Of a stretch of 64,000 bases of DNA, positions 46,985 to 58,370 are shown piece after piece. The notes below the pieces were generated by a model. It saw nothing but the letters and a program-made list of their open reading frames with translations. It was not told where the DNA came from and searched no databases. The DNA is taken from NCBI GenBank assembly GCA_030704615.1, contig CM060734.1:63254042-63318041 (forward strand), given 5' to 3'. How positions within the stretch are numbered: position 1 is the stretch's first letter; each line of letters starts with the position of its first letter. Source of the DNA: Takakia lepidozioides. Taxonomy: Eukaryota; Streptophyta; Takakiopsida; Takakiales; Takakiaceae. The position numbers and the translations under genes are program-made.

Positions 46985-49320
46985 CCGAGACATACCACTC
47001 ATCCTTTAACAACTGAAGGGACGTAGTGTCTTTAAGAATTGATGGGTTCAACTTGAAGTAGCCACGGCCACGCGAGTGGGTGCCGGGGGGTTGCAGAGAC
47101 ATGGCTTATACAGAAGCATGATCAAAGTCGGGAAGAATAGGCCCCAGGGGTAGCAACTAGACCACGCCAGTGGAGGCTTTTAGCAGTAAATACGGTCTAG
47201 GCGGGCCATACTTAGGCAAGGGGGCTGACGCATGTTCAACCAGATCAGTGGCAGATTCGGAGTCCTCTAGCCGAACCGAGAAGCATAGCATATCCCATGC
47301 TCTAAGCAATTGAGAACCGAGCTCTGAGCGATCAGAATAGATGTCAACCATATTGAAGTCACCAGCTATGACCCAGTTTTGCACGAGAGGCAGCTCCAAA
47401 ATTCTATCTCTAATGAGATCCCATAAGGTCGCACGCTCTGAGGACTGGTTAGGGGCATATAAATTGATGAAGACCTCCTTGATAGAAGACGAGAGCGAGG
47501 GGGAAGCAAGGATTGCTGTGCCCCCACGGGAGTTTAAAATCGTTGGGTTCCACCACACCACGTGAGTAGGCCAGAAGGTATACCCAATTGATCTAATCTT
47601 GTTGTCGTCAAGCTTAGTTTCTTGCAGGAAAATAAGGGAGTTCGTTGTCTGAAGAGATGAAGCCCAGAGCTTGACTCATCACCTCTTGGGCATGGAGGCA
47701 TCGGAGCCTATGCCTCTGATGTTCCACGTGTGACGATCCCAACTCATGTACGCAGGAAGAGATAGCCCATGGGACAATTCCCATGATTTGATGGCCATGG
47801 TGAAGTTCAAGGGAGCTGCACTTCGTAAGGAAGAGAATCAAGACAGTCATCTGTCGTAATGAGAGAAGTATGAGGAGCCGAGGCAAGCTGATGAGCCAAA
47901 AAGACAGTGTCTTGAGAGGGATGTGATGAAGAAGTAAGAAGCAGCTTCCGCACATAGGCCAAGAACCGGGGAGACTCGCATCCTCCATTAATTTCGGGCG
48001 TAAGAAACAGAGCCCTGAATTAGGCATCTATCCACACGGTGAGTTAGAGCCCAGCGAGAGCTGGGGAGATAGCATCAATCAAGGAGAGCAGCTGCATGCA
48101 ATAAGGGAGAAGAAGCTCACCGGGGATGGGGAGGGAATGGCCAAATCCATTGAGGAGAAGATCTTGTGTCCGAAGGAGGCTCAGACTTAGATCGAGCGTT
48201 CCGTTGGGCATACTGAATCTCGTCCACAATCTTCAACCCTGCAGCATAAGTGGCAAAGAGATATCTCCTGTTCCCCTCTTCACCAAAGTCATCTGGGATC
48301 TGATTCCCTGCCAGCACGTTAGGAAAGAGAAACTAGCATCTTGAAGCATTAATTCGGAGATCCTCATGGTAGGAAAAAGGTGAATAGAGTAGTTAACAGA
48401 GGTACATTGATGAAGGAATGCACCAAAGAAGATGGAGGTGCTTGAAGTAAGCATTAGATGCGGGGAGAGCAGAGCGGAAGATATTTTGGATTTTGAGGAG
48501 AATGACATCCGTCTCTTTTCATTGGGACAGCGAGACCAAGTCTTCCGGGAAAAGATATGAGCTAATGAAGGTACCGTTCCCTGTGGCCAGAATAGCCGGG
48601 GCACCATCTGGAAACCTGAAGATAATGGGAATGATGTGGATGGCAACGGTGAGAGGCCCATCAGGCAGAAATCATCAGGCAGCATAAGTCTGTTGAAGGA
48701 CTTCAGAAGGCTCCGAAATTATCAGGAGCACCTTCTGCAATTTGAAAAAGTGCCGCTTCCGCACGACAGCTGGATATGAGGGGGATAGGAGAAGATAATA
48801 CCTCATGGGCACTGAGGACGCGAGAAGAGGGTGGCATAGAAAGCACCCGGGGCCATTCGGAGGGAGGAAGATCCTGGGGAGATAAGTCATTGCGTGAGCG
48901 AGGTCGAGAAGAAAGTCCCCGGATCCTCATCGCGGAGCCTTCAGCATTTGCCTGGACATCAGCCACAGAGGGAGAGAGAACGTTAGCAGTATTTGAAATC
49001 TTGTTATAAAGAGGGCAGTCCACTCCAACGAGCCCTTCCTTGTGGCAGAGATGACAAATAATACTTAAACATTCCTCAATCACCACAACTGTGATAAAAG
49101 AGCTATCCAGAGTGGGCAATTTGAGAGAGGCTTCTGGCATCCAGACAACGATTTTAGGAATTCCAGAGTCCCAGGAAGCGTTGAAGTGAGCATGCAAGTC
49201 AATACCATCCAGCAAGTAGAGGGGAGAGTGCAGAAGAAGGGAGGTAACGTTGCACGTGAGGTGGACTAGCAACACAGCTAAGTCCCAACACGCCTCACTG
49301 CAAAATGCGAAGCACACTCA
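46985..49320 (-). pseudogene. Second LINE: ORF1 and endonuclease fragment, 3'-truncated
   Basis: From 49317 to 48703 the minus strand has the gag-like ORF1 (GIPKIVVWMPEA, LPTLDSSFITVV) with a zinc knuckle that has lost its His (CHLCHKEGLVGVDC). At 47755 the endonuclease begins (HTWNIRGIGSD, FLQETKLD), broken by two stops, and continues at 47561-47157 (WWNPTILNSRGGTAI, VIAGDFNMVDI). The match to the first LINE goes on to FKLNPSILKD near 46990 and then stops, so the reverse transcriptase is missing. It is a different subfamily from the LINE at 1-4975. Confidence 0.88.
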
Positions 49321-50156
49321 TAATATTCTCAAATGATAGAGGTTCTTCTTAACTCTTGTACACCTCATTTGGGATCAACAGCTCAAATACTTATTCAGAA
49401 CACTGGGAGTCGCACTAGCAATCAGCACCTGCTTCCATGCATAGTAGCAGTGACGCTGATTGTGGCATGAAACTATGCACAGTTGTTTCATACCTACTCC
49501 CAAATTTGGTCTCGAACTATAGCAATTGTGTTCTCAAGTGGGTGGAGTAGGTGGACTTTGTCCCCCAACTTTGAACTACATGCACAAACTTGACGTTGTA
49601 GTGTGAGGGAGTCATGCCGCATCAATCAATAACAGAATACCCAAATACCATTACAATCACTATGTGAACTTCCAAGCGCCGCCATGGGATTGAGTCATGG
49701 TGGTTTTAAGTCTAGCTTTTGACAACATCCATGCAAGTTAGTCAATGGCTCTATCTGAAGCAGCACCGCAAGAAACATGCAAACATGTCCAAATTTAAGA
49801 TGCTGAACAAACTTGTACCGACGGCTGCCCCTCTAGTCAAGCTCATTACATATCGTATGCACGTATGCACCTCCATCTTCAAGCTCTGGAGAAGCTCCAC
49901 CACCCACACCAGAATGGGGACAGCACTCTGATTTCCTTCTGCTATCACCAGAGTCAGTCAAAAATCCTCCTTTGGTCAAGTGCAATTATGGGCTGACTTC
50001 CCACATATGCTGGGTAGACCCCACTATCATTTCCTGTGGAAATGCCATAGGAAATGCCCTCAACATTGCACCTCGGGAAACAGTGGATGAACTGAGTAGC
50101 TACACAGATCAACAAATGAAGCAAGACACTCGCAACTTCCAAGGGAAAACATCTTT
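49321..50156. other. 3' flank of locus D
   Basis: The sequence at 49560-49960 matches, in reverse complement, the 3' flank of locus A (22510-22830), including the acidic-tail-like piece and a CATGACTCCCTCACACTG word. No gene was found. Confidence 0.5.
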
Positions 50157-53100
50157 TCACCAGTAATCCCCACAAGAACAAACCCCATCTTCAAAGTGGT
50201 GAAAGCGGTTAGCGTCCCGTACAACAATTGCTCGGCCCACAATCTTTGAGATGAATTTGGTGGAGGTGTGGCAGTCACCACACACCCGAAGATTCTTGAT
50301 GAGACGGAGAGGCGTCCTACAGGTCGTGCTAATCAGCCCAAAACCAATGGCCAGCTTCTCACTGTGGTGGCAAAGAGAAAATTCCTTTTGCTCCTCCCCC
50401 ACCTCATGCAATACAAAGCGCGTGTCAGGCACATACCCCGCCTCCTTCATCTGCCCAGACAATCTTCTCAGCTCAGCATGGATTTCGTTAATTTTGGGAT
50501 GCGATTTGTCATCTACAACAAAGGTGTGCACCCTGTTGCCAATCTCAATGCAGCAGCAACCTGGCTCCTTTCTAGCCCCTCTGACTTTCATCATTTTTCT
50601 CACCTTTGCACTATCGTCCCACCTGCCAGCTGCCGCATAGATGTTTGATAGCAACACATAAGTTGCCGCATCCTGTTCATCCAACTTGAGAATAACTGTT
50701 GCCGCACGTTCAGCCATCTCCACATCGCCGTGGATTCTGCAGGCACCCAGCAACGCCTTCCACACCACAGCATCTGGTTTGATTGGCATTTTACTAATGA
50801 GGTCCTCCGCCTCATCCAATCGTCCTGCACGTCCAAGAAGGTCCACCATGCAGCCAAAGTGCTTTACTGTCGGAGTGACACCATGATCTTGACTCAGGGA
50901 ATCAAAATAGCGTAGTCCTTCATCCAGTAGGCCAACATGGCTGCATGCAGACAGAACACATATAAAGGTGATACCGTCCGGCTTCAAGCCTTCCCTTTGC
51001 ATTCCTTCAAATAGTTGCAGGGCCTCCATATGACGACCATGCTGGGCATATCCTGCAATCATCGCGTTCCACGACACCACATCATGTTCAGCCATAGTGT
51101 CAAACACACCCTTTGCATCTTCAATGCTCCCACATTTGGCATACATGTCCACCAGGGTACTGTTCAGAATAACATCTGGTACAATTCCAGCTTTGATGAT
51201 ATCACCATGGACCTCTTTGGCCTTTTCGAGGGCTGCCAAGCTCGCACACGCATTGCAAACACAAACAAACATGATGAGGTCAGGCTTCACCCCTTCCCGC
51301 ATCATTTGCTCATAAGTCTCCAAAGCCTCCATCCTGCGCCCCTGCTGTGCATATCCTGCAATCATCGCGCTCCATGACACCACATTTCGTTCAGCCATAT
51401 TGTCAAACACTGCCTTTGCGTCTTCAATGCACCCACATTTGGCATACATGTCCACCAGGGCAGTGTTCAGAATGACATCTGGTACAATTCCAGCTTTGAC
51501 TATGTCACCATGGACCTCTTTGCCCTTTTCCGGGGCTGTCAGGCTCGCACACGCATTGCAAACGCAAACAAACGTGATGTGGTTGGGCTTCACCCCTTCC
51601 CGCATCATTTGCTCATAGGTCTCCAAAGCCTCTATCCCACAACCCTGCTGTGCATATCCTGCGATCATCGCGTTCCACGACACCACATCACGTTCAGCCA
51701 TAGTGATAAACACTCCCTTGGCATCTTCAATACTCCCACATTTGGCATACATATCCAGCAAGGCAGTGTTCAGAATGACATCTGGTACAATTCCAGCTCT
51801 GACAATGTCACCATGGACCTCTTTGCCCTTTTCCGGGGCTGTCAGGATCGCACACGCATTGCACACGCAAACAAACGTGATGTGGTTGGGCTTCACCCCT
51901 CCCCGCATCATTTGCTCATAGGTCTCCAAAGCCTCCATCCCGTGCCCCTGCTGTGCATATCCTGCGATCATTGCGCTCCACGACACCACATTTCGTCTAG
52001 CCATCTTGTCGAACACTGCCTTCGCATCTTCAATGCACCCACATTTGGCATACATGTCCACCAGGGCAGTGTTCAGAATGACATCTGGTACAATTCCAGC
52101 TTTGACCATGTCACCATGGACCTCTTTGCCCTTTTCTGGGGCCAGGCTCGCACACGCATTGCAAACGCAAACAAACGTGATGCGGTTGGGCTTCACCCCT
52201 TCTCGCATCATTTGCTCATAGGTCTCCAAGGCCTCCATCCCGCAACCCTGCTGTGCATATCCTGCGATCATCGCGTTCCAGGACACCACATTTCGTTCAG
52301 CCATAGTGTCGAACACTCCCTTTGCACTTTCAATACTCCCACATTTGGCATACATATCCAGCAAGGCAGTGTTCAGAATGACATCCGGTACGATTCCAGC
52401 TTTGACGATGTCACCATGGACCTCTTTGCCCTTTTCCGGTGCGGCCAGGCTTGCACACGCATTGCAAACAGAAACGAACGTGATGTGGTCCGGCTTCACC
52501 CCTTCCCGCATCATTTGCTCATAGGTCTCCAAAGCATTCGTACCACACCCATGCTTGGTAAATCCTGCCAACATTATATTCCACGTGATCAAAGATCGTT
52601 TAGGCATTCTGTTGAACAGTTGGTGAGCATCCATGATGCTCCCGCACTTAATATACATGTTCACAAGCGTGTTGTGTAGAAAAATGTTTGGCTTGAATCC
52701 ACTTTGGATAATGTGAGCGTGCACCTGCCTTCCAGCTTCCAGGCCTTTCATCTTGATGCACCTATGCAAGAGACAGACATACGTATCTGAATCTGCTGAA
52801 ATGCCTCCTCCTTGGTTTAAAGTCTGTAGAGCCTCTGTCAGTCTGCTTGCCTCACAAAGCATCTTCACATGCCCAGAAGTCCCAGTAGAGGAATTGTGGA
52901 CTTCCTCACTTGGTCCTCTTTCAGAAGCTGAGGTCGTGGTCGAGGTGCCCGATCTTATCAACTGTGCCGCTGCGGCTGCCGCTTCCAGTTGACCATCTAC
53001 CCATGCAGGTTTCTTGTAGCTATTGCTCCACAGCGAGTCATAGGTAATCTTGTGCTTGAAATCCGGCCCTCTTGGATGAATCTGGACCCACACTCTATCC

Positions 53101-53655
53101 TTGCTCCTTCAGCTATCCGTGCCTCTACACCAATCATCTCGCCTTGCTGCTAGCAGCTGACAATGACAGCCTAGATTTGTCCTAACAAACAACCCAACCC
53201 CACCTCTCACACTAGTTCATATGCTGAATTGCCTCTGCTTCTCTCTGTAATCTAGCAGATATTCACCTTCTTGCCTTGATTGTCCCGCCATTGACTGGGG
53301 TCCGAGAAGTATTCATTCCAAAGCTTCTCTTCGCCTGTGTTATCTGTTTTTCGATACTTTCCTGTTGCCACATTAGCAGTAACATGTCAAAACATTCCAA
53401 ACAACCGTACATTCACCCAACGAGCTAACTTGCAGAATTCAAGATGAAAAGTTAGGGACGACTCTCATGAGAGGGTAAAACAGGCTGAAAAGTGTTGAAG
53501 AAGGTACCTTCATTACCAGTGCCTGATTTTGTCAATTGTGTTGCTGCCGCTGCTGCTTCCAGTTGAACATCTATCCATGCAGGTCTCTTGTAGCTATTGA
53601 TCCACAAGGAATCAGAAGTAATCTTGTGTTTGAAATCTGGCCCTCTTGAATGAAT
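50157..53655 (-). CDS. Locus D: PDF motifs plus long PPR-E-DYW array
   Basis: Three exons join in phase: 53655-53508 (PDF second half, GPDFKHKITSDSLW), 53361-53267 (PDF first half, YFSDPSQWRDNQGKK, with Arg for the usual second Trp) and 53081-50157. The last exon is an uninterrupted frame of 974 codons. It opens with GPDFKHKITYDSLW and KKPAWVDGQLEAA (PDF second half), then a Ser/Thr-rich linker of about 40 residues. About 18 PPR motifs follow, including near-identical P1-L1-S1 triplets of 101 residues (35+35+31), then E1, E2 and a DYW domain with HSEKLA, CGDCH and final CGDYW. The DYW domain is the cytidine deaminase of plant organelle RNA editing. The exons upstream (54200-55065) carry frameshifts, so the gene may be expressed only from an internal start, or be decaying. 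The continuous PDF-PPR frame is the clearest evidence for a real fusion. Confidence 0.82.
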
Positions 53656-54199
53656 CTGGACCCACAATCTATCCCTGCTCCTTCAGCTATCCCTGCCTCT
53701 GCACGTATCATTCATATATCCTCGCCTTGCTGCTAGCACCTGACAATGACAGCGCAGAGTTCTTCCAGCACACCCCACAACCCTACTTATCACACTAGTT
53801 CCAGAATTGCGTTCGGGAAACGGCAAGCAGCATAAAGGTATCCGGGTCTCCACCCGTTCTGCTGCGTCACCTACCTCTTTCAACAAGAGGTCAGGCTCGA
53901 ACCGCACAGTCACAAACAGTAGAGCATCCTTTGTTAATACAGATCTGAATGAAAACAATCAATAAGTACTTACAATCTGGTCAATCTCCCAACCTTCAAG
54001 CATTCGAGATGGCCACAGGTCTTGAAGGATCCGGGCTGCTGTACCCCCTCCCTGCAACAACACCACTGTAGAAACTCAACCTGAGCTTCAAGTCCAGCAC
54101 ATTGCTACCCGGGCCACTACGGTTAATGACAACATCCTAGCATAAACCTGAAACCCCAGAAGCTTTACCCAAAATGACTGGCGAGAGTTGAAGTATATC
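53656..54199. other. Intron and spacer of locus D
   Basis: This is the interval between two PDF exons of locus D. It has short repeated words shared with the introns of loci A-C (GCTATCCCTGCCTC and similar). A 91-codon antisense-like frame at 53683-53958 has no recognised motif. No separate gene is supported. Confidence 0.4.
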
Positions 54200-55065
54200 C
54201 AACGTGCACTCACCTTTTGGCTCGATTGTCCCACCATTGACTGGGGTTGGAAAAGTTTTCATTCCAAAGCTTCTCCTCATCTCTGTTATCTGTTTTTGGA
54301 TACTTTCCTGCTGCCACATCGGCAGTAACTTGTCAAATTCACTCCAAACCACCAGAGATCCACCCAACGAGCCAACTTACAGAATTCAGTATGCATCTCA
54401 GGGCCGAGTCTGATGAGAGGGCAAAACAGGCTGAAATAGGTTGAAGAAGAAGGTGCCCTCACCACATTGTCCTTGACCTTGTGTCATGACCCATGGAGGA
54501 CTCAACCGACCATCAACGCAAAAGGACCTCTTGTGTGTGCTGCTTGTGTCTGTAGTGAGGTGATGTCGCATTGGTCTGTGAGAACCACCACGGTGCAGCT
54601 GAGCAACCATAGATTGAAACACGACCTCGTAAGACCAAGCTGACCCTCCAAGTACCTTGTAAACACCAAGGAAAAATACCAAATCATGATACTAACAGGA
54701 AGAGCCAAGAGCCCACATTTGTAGGATGGGCAAACTTCTTCACCTCAAGCATTAAGAAAAAGCCACACCTTGCGATTGATTTTGTCCCACCATCGTGAAG
54801 GATCGTTAGAAAACGCATGCCAGCTGTGCTCCGTGCTCCAAGGTAAACTTTTGTGCCCGAAAATCCGACAGCATCAGCATTTTGGCAATTTCCTTCACGG
54901 AGGGGTGCTAGTGAGCTTTCAACAACATTCATGCAAGTCGCTTTGGGCTCCATTGGGCTCTACACAAAGAGGAGCGGACGAAGATGTCCGAAATTACACA
55001 GATGGTAGACGAGCTTGTGTCGGCAGTCTCGAGATTTTAAAGTGGTCTCTGAAAACGACCGAGCA
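54200..55065 (-). pseudogene. Locus D: damaged upstream PDF exons
   Basis: Minus-strand remnants can be matched to locus C: PDF1 second half near 55060-55000 (SRDCRHK), PDF2 first half near 54850-54775 (FSNDPSRWWDK), PDF2 second half near 54575-54460 (SPHYRHKQHTQEV) and a PDF first half near 54310-54215 (NFSNPSQWWDNRAK). The second-half exon has one extra T, which gives a stop, and the last first-half exon has lost one A before its donor. Beyond 55070 the homology ends abruptly against unrelated GC-rich sequence, so the 5' end of the gene is missing. Confidence 0.75.
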
Positions 55066-55198
55066 GCCGTGGGGAGGCCCCGGAGGACCAGCCCCTGGCG
55101 ACACCCTCGTGGACTGTCGCTACCAGTGTTGGACTGGTATCCATGGTCCACCCGGTCATTAACCCGGGTGGATAGTGGCCCTAGTTCTCCTCTTTAAT
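55066..55198. other. Breakpoint sequence upstream of locus D
   Basis: Homology to the PDF/PPR family stops at about 55070. The following bases are GC-rich, with repeated ACCCGGGTGGA words, and lead into the hAT-like element. Nothing else is visible. Confidence 0.4.
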
Positions 55199-56395
55199 CA
55201 GTGTTGCGCGGGTCCGGGTTTTGACCCCGGGTGCGGGTTAGGGTTAGGGTCCCCCCTTCCCTGACCCGTGAACCATCACGGACACTAAGCCGGGTTCAGT
55301 TTGGGAATGAACCCGGCCACCGACCCGGCCCCGGCTGCTAGGTCCACAACCCGTTATAACCGTTACCCTGGGGCTGTGCAGCGGGTCGGGGTCCGGGTTT
55401 TAATTTTAGGTGGGGCATGCGGGCTCCACCTTACATCTGGTAGGTTTTGTAATGTGTGTGGAGGGGAGGAGCAATAGGGCGCTCCAGCAGGCAGCCCCCA
55501 CACTCAAGTTGTAATGTGGCCACATACCACCTCATAAGTGGTTGTGGGTTCAACCCCTAGATTGGTGTCACAAAGTTGTGCTCTTCGGGGTCAAGTGACA
55601 CCATAATTTACGTCTCCTCCTCGCGAAGGAGACGTCATGTGTCACAGCGGTGGAAAAAATAACCACCCAGAAGGCCGTGGAGGCTTACTAAGGGGGCACA
55701 TCCCCATGGCCGTAGCGAACTTGCTAACAGTAGATAAGCAGGGAGTGAATAAAGGTGAAGCAGAGGTTGCGAGAGAGATAACTTGCTATTCTAGGGCAGG
55801 TTGAAAGAGCAGTAAGAAAGATCTTATGCAAGAGAGACTTGTATGCATTGTTCCGAGAATGGTTTAGATTGGAGAGGTAGCTAGCTATTCCATGAGTTAA
55901 GAGCACAAAAATGATGCAAAGATGAGGTGCGGTGCTGATCCGAAGTTGACGAGATGAGAAGACAAGGAGCTGGAGCAGATCTGCAGTGGCAATGTGTAGA
56001 GAGATTCAGTACTTTAGAACTTGAGCCGAGTTCTAAATTTGGGATCTCGACTTTTCTTATGCCGCCAATTGAAGTGTGCTTCGTCTCCATCACCAGGGGA
56101 CTTCCCATTGAGGGGGGATTGATTGATTCCAGGTAAAGCGCATGTTGGGTAGACTGGTGCCGAGCAAGTTGCCTTTGCCTACACATCAATGTGTCTTAAA
56201 AAAAAATTCACCATTAGGATTTAGTTTTTTCCAGCCAAAAACAATTTTATCTCTAATTATTCTAATTTATTTAATCAATTAAACCCGTGAACCTGCTAAT
56301 ATTTCCCAACAACTACCTGGACCAGACCCGAGAGTCCTATTGAGAAACCCGGACCCGGCATGTTCCTTAAAAAGGCACTACCCACACAACACTAG
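55199..56395. mobile_element. Probable hAT-type non-autonomous element
   Basis: The left end reads CAGTGTTGCGCGGGTCCGGG; the right end, read inward, is CTAGTGTTGTGTGGGTA. Such CAGTGTTG ends with GGGTC-rich subterminal repeats are typical of plant hAT elements. GGGTCCGGG and ACCCGGCCC words are dense at 55200-55400 and 56280-56370. No transposase is inside. I could not find an 8-bp target duplication, so the ends are approximate. Confidence 0.45.
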
Positions 56396-56889
56396 TAACA
56401 ACCCGGATATACCCTAACCTACCATAAGGTTTCTGAAACTTGAAATATCCATGCAGAAGGCCCGACGTGAGGGCTTGCGAAAGTGACCCGGCACAAACCC
56501 TACCTGCCTAGGCTTACGGTGATAGGACCATTGTTGTTACCCGTGTTTTAAGGTTTTGTTGCAACTCTTGCTATGAGCTTGTTGGTGTCAATATGGGAGG
56601 GGATATTGTAGTATCGGCGGTGGATTTAGTAGGATTAGCGTTGGTGTGTATTGTGGACTTGAAACTAGGCATGGAAGATAGGCAGCAACATGCTTTGAAT
56701 GGGCGTTTTGCGAGATTTGAGTTGAGGTAAGTCATCATGTTTGCTGTTGTGTTTTGGTGTTTTTGTTATTTAGCTTACTACCAAGTGTTTAGAATCAACA
56801 ATGTTAGTGCAATGAATTGTGACTTTGCTATAGGTATTCATATGGAGTTTTTGGATACTTTTGACTTATGTGATACTTAAACCCTACTG

Positions 56890-58370
56890 AATGGCTCCAT
56901 TTACAAGCATGAAATAGGTCTGACCTGGAAGGAAATTCTACAAACCTTTCAGGCAGCAGAGGAAGATTGCATTGCGGAGGAGGAGACCATTTGGAGGCAA
57001 AACTTGCTACACATGCCAATGCAACATTCTGGGTGCCATACCATATGACATCTGAGGCCTGGGCATTCTTCACACTCAATGACTCAAGCACCAAAGTAGA
57101 CTAGGAAGCTGCTCAATTCATGAGGTGTGTGATGTGCCATTCCAATGAGCAGTTTCAAAGCTCAAAGCTCAAAGCTCTTTTGTTTCTTACAACCCTGAGC
57201 ATGGAATCACAGATATGCAAAAGCATGTTTATAATGAGCATAGCTATGAACTTGCATTTGAAATATAAGGCAAATAGGAAAATTCTTGATGAGCTAATTC
57301 CAAACAAGAGGCCAAAAACAAAGAAAAGGGTTTCAGTCACTCCATCTGCCATTACTTTGTTTTTTGGATCCAATAAGCCATACATGAAAGATAGGTCTGC
57401 TGCTACAAGCCCCCCCCCCCCCCCCCCCCCCCCCCGGCCCAGATCCGGCATAAAGGATTAGAGCCTGATGATTGCAAAGGGCTATATGTGCTTTTTGTCT
57501 GTCTTGGTTGAGGTGGCTGGTAATGCGCAATGTGGTCGAGTAGTGTTTCCCACTCACAAGCAGCTTGTGAAGGAGCATCTATCATATCTGATGAAAAATA
57601 CTATGGAGAGATATGTGTTGGCTGCCATTGCCCAAGCTGCTACTGTCGTTGCCACTTTTGACTTGTGGATGAGCCCATCAGGACCTATGACACTTTTGAT
57701 GTAGTCATCAACTTCATAGATGAATTGGAATCCATGTCATATATAGTAAGCTTGTTTGAGGCTCGTGACACTTCTGAGGCAGCTCTTGCCCAGCAGGTGA
57801 AGGCCCTCTTGGCACATTACAAGATGACTGACAAAGTGGTGGTTTATGTGACAGATGAAGGTGCCAATCTGAATACCTAGAGCTATTGCCCTAACCTCAA
57901 TGGTTTCACGTCAGTCACCTGGCCATATCTTGGCAGCTGTTTGGCTATGCTATATCGAAAGCCTGTCAGTATGCTTATAATTAGGAGAAGATAGGAGGTG
58001 GAATGAATCATGGTTTCACTGAAGGATGCATGTCAAGCTGCCTTGCAAAAAACTATTATTTGGACAAAGAAATCCGACAAGGGTAAGTTAGAACTTGGAG
58101 TGCATGTGTTGAGGCTCAAATGCCGAAAAAGAAATTAAGGACCTGGTGATTAAAACTAGGTTTGCTAGTAAGGTGATTCTGTTTAGGAAACATTGGAGAA
58201 CGCAAATGCGATTAACATTTGGTACACAAAGCGGACCACAACCTTGCAAGCAAGGGTGCCCACTGGCCTCACATGAGCCATAGCAAGGGCAGTCACCGAA
58301 ACCATAAATCTTGTTGTTGAGCAATGCATTCTGAACCAGAGCTTACCGGTTGCTCTCTGATGCACTGTAT
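56890..58370 (+). pseudogene. hAT-family transposase, decayed
   Basis: Short frames together follow a plant hAT transposase: GRVVFPTHKQLVKEHL, then TMERYVLAAIAQA and VVATFDLWMS, then VINFIDELESM, LFEARDTSEAALAQQVKAL and VYVTDEGANLNT, and later KTRFASKVILFRK and NLVVEQCILNQSLP near 58150-58350. The DLWMS and DEGANL blocks correspond to the catalytic region of Ac-like transposases. Numerous stops and frameshifts and a 26-base C run (57410-57435) break it. It once moved DNA elements by cut and paste; now it is a fossil. The N-terminal BED finger is not recognisable. Confidence 0.82.
57410..57435 (+). repeat. Poly-C run of 26 bases
   Basis: An uninterrupted C run lies inside the hAT pseudogene. 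Its exact length may be an assembly estimate, because homopolymers of this size are error-prone. Confidence 0.95.

Noticed and set aside
51510-52679. A 389-codon plus-strand open frame opposite locus D (and similar ones at 20558-21493 and 44837-45514)
   Set aside because: These mirror the PPR repeats on the other strand. The repeated codon pattern leaves the antisense frame open by chance; the translation is His- and Phe-rich and has no known domain.
50800-52750. Regular 300-bp spacing resembling a satellite or CRISPR-like array
   Set aside because: The repeats are coding P1-L1-S1 PPR triplets in one open frame, and this is a eukaryotic genome.
55230-55260. Telomere-like GGGTTAGGGTTAGGG
   Set aside because: Only two units, within a GC-rich subterminal repeat region of a probable hAT element. 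It is not a telomere or a clear interstitial telomere.
57155-57451. A minus-strand glycine-rich protein frame
   Set aside because: The glycine run is the antisense of the poly-C tract within the hAT pseudogene.
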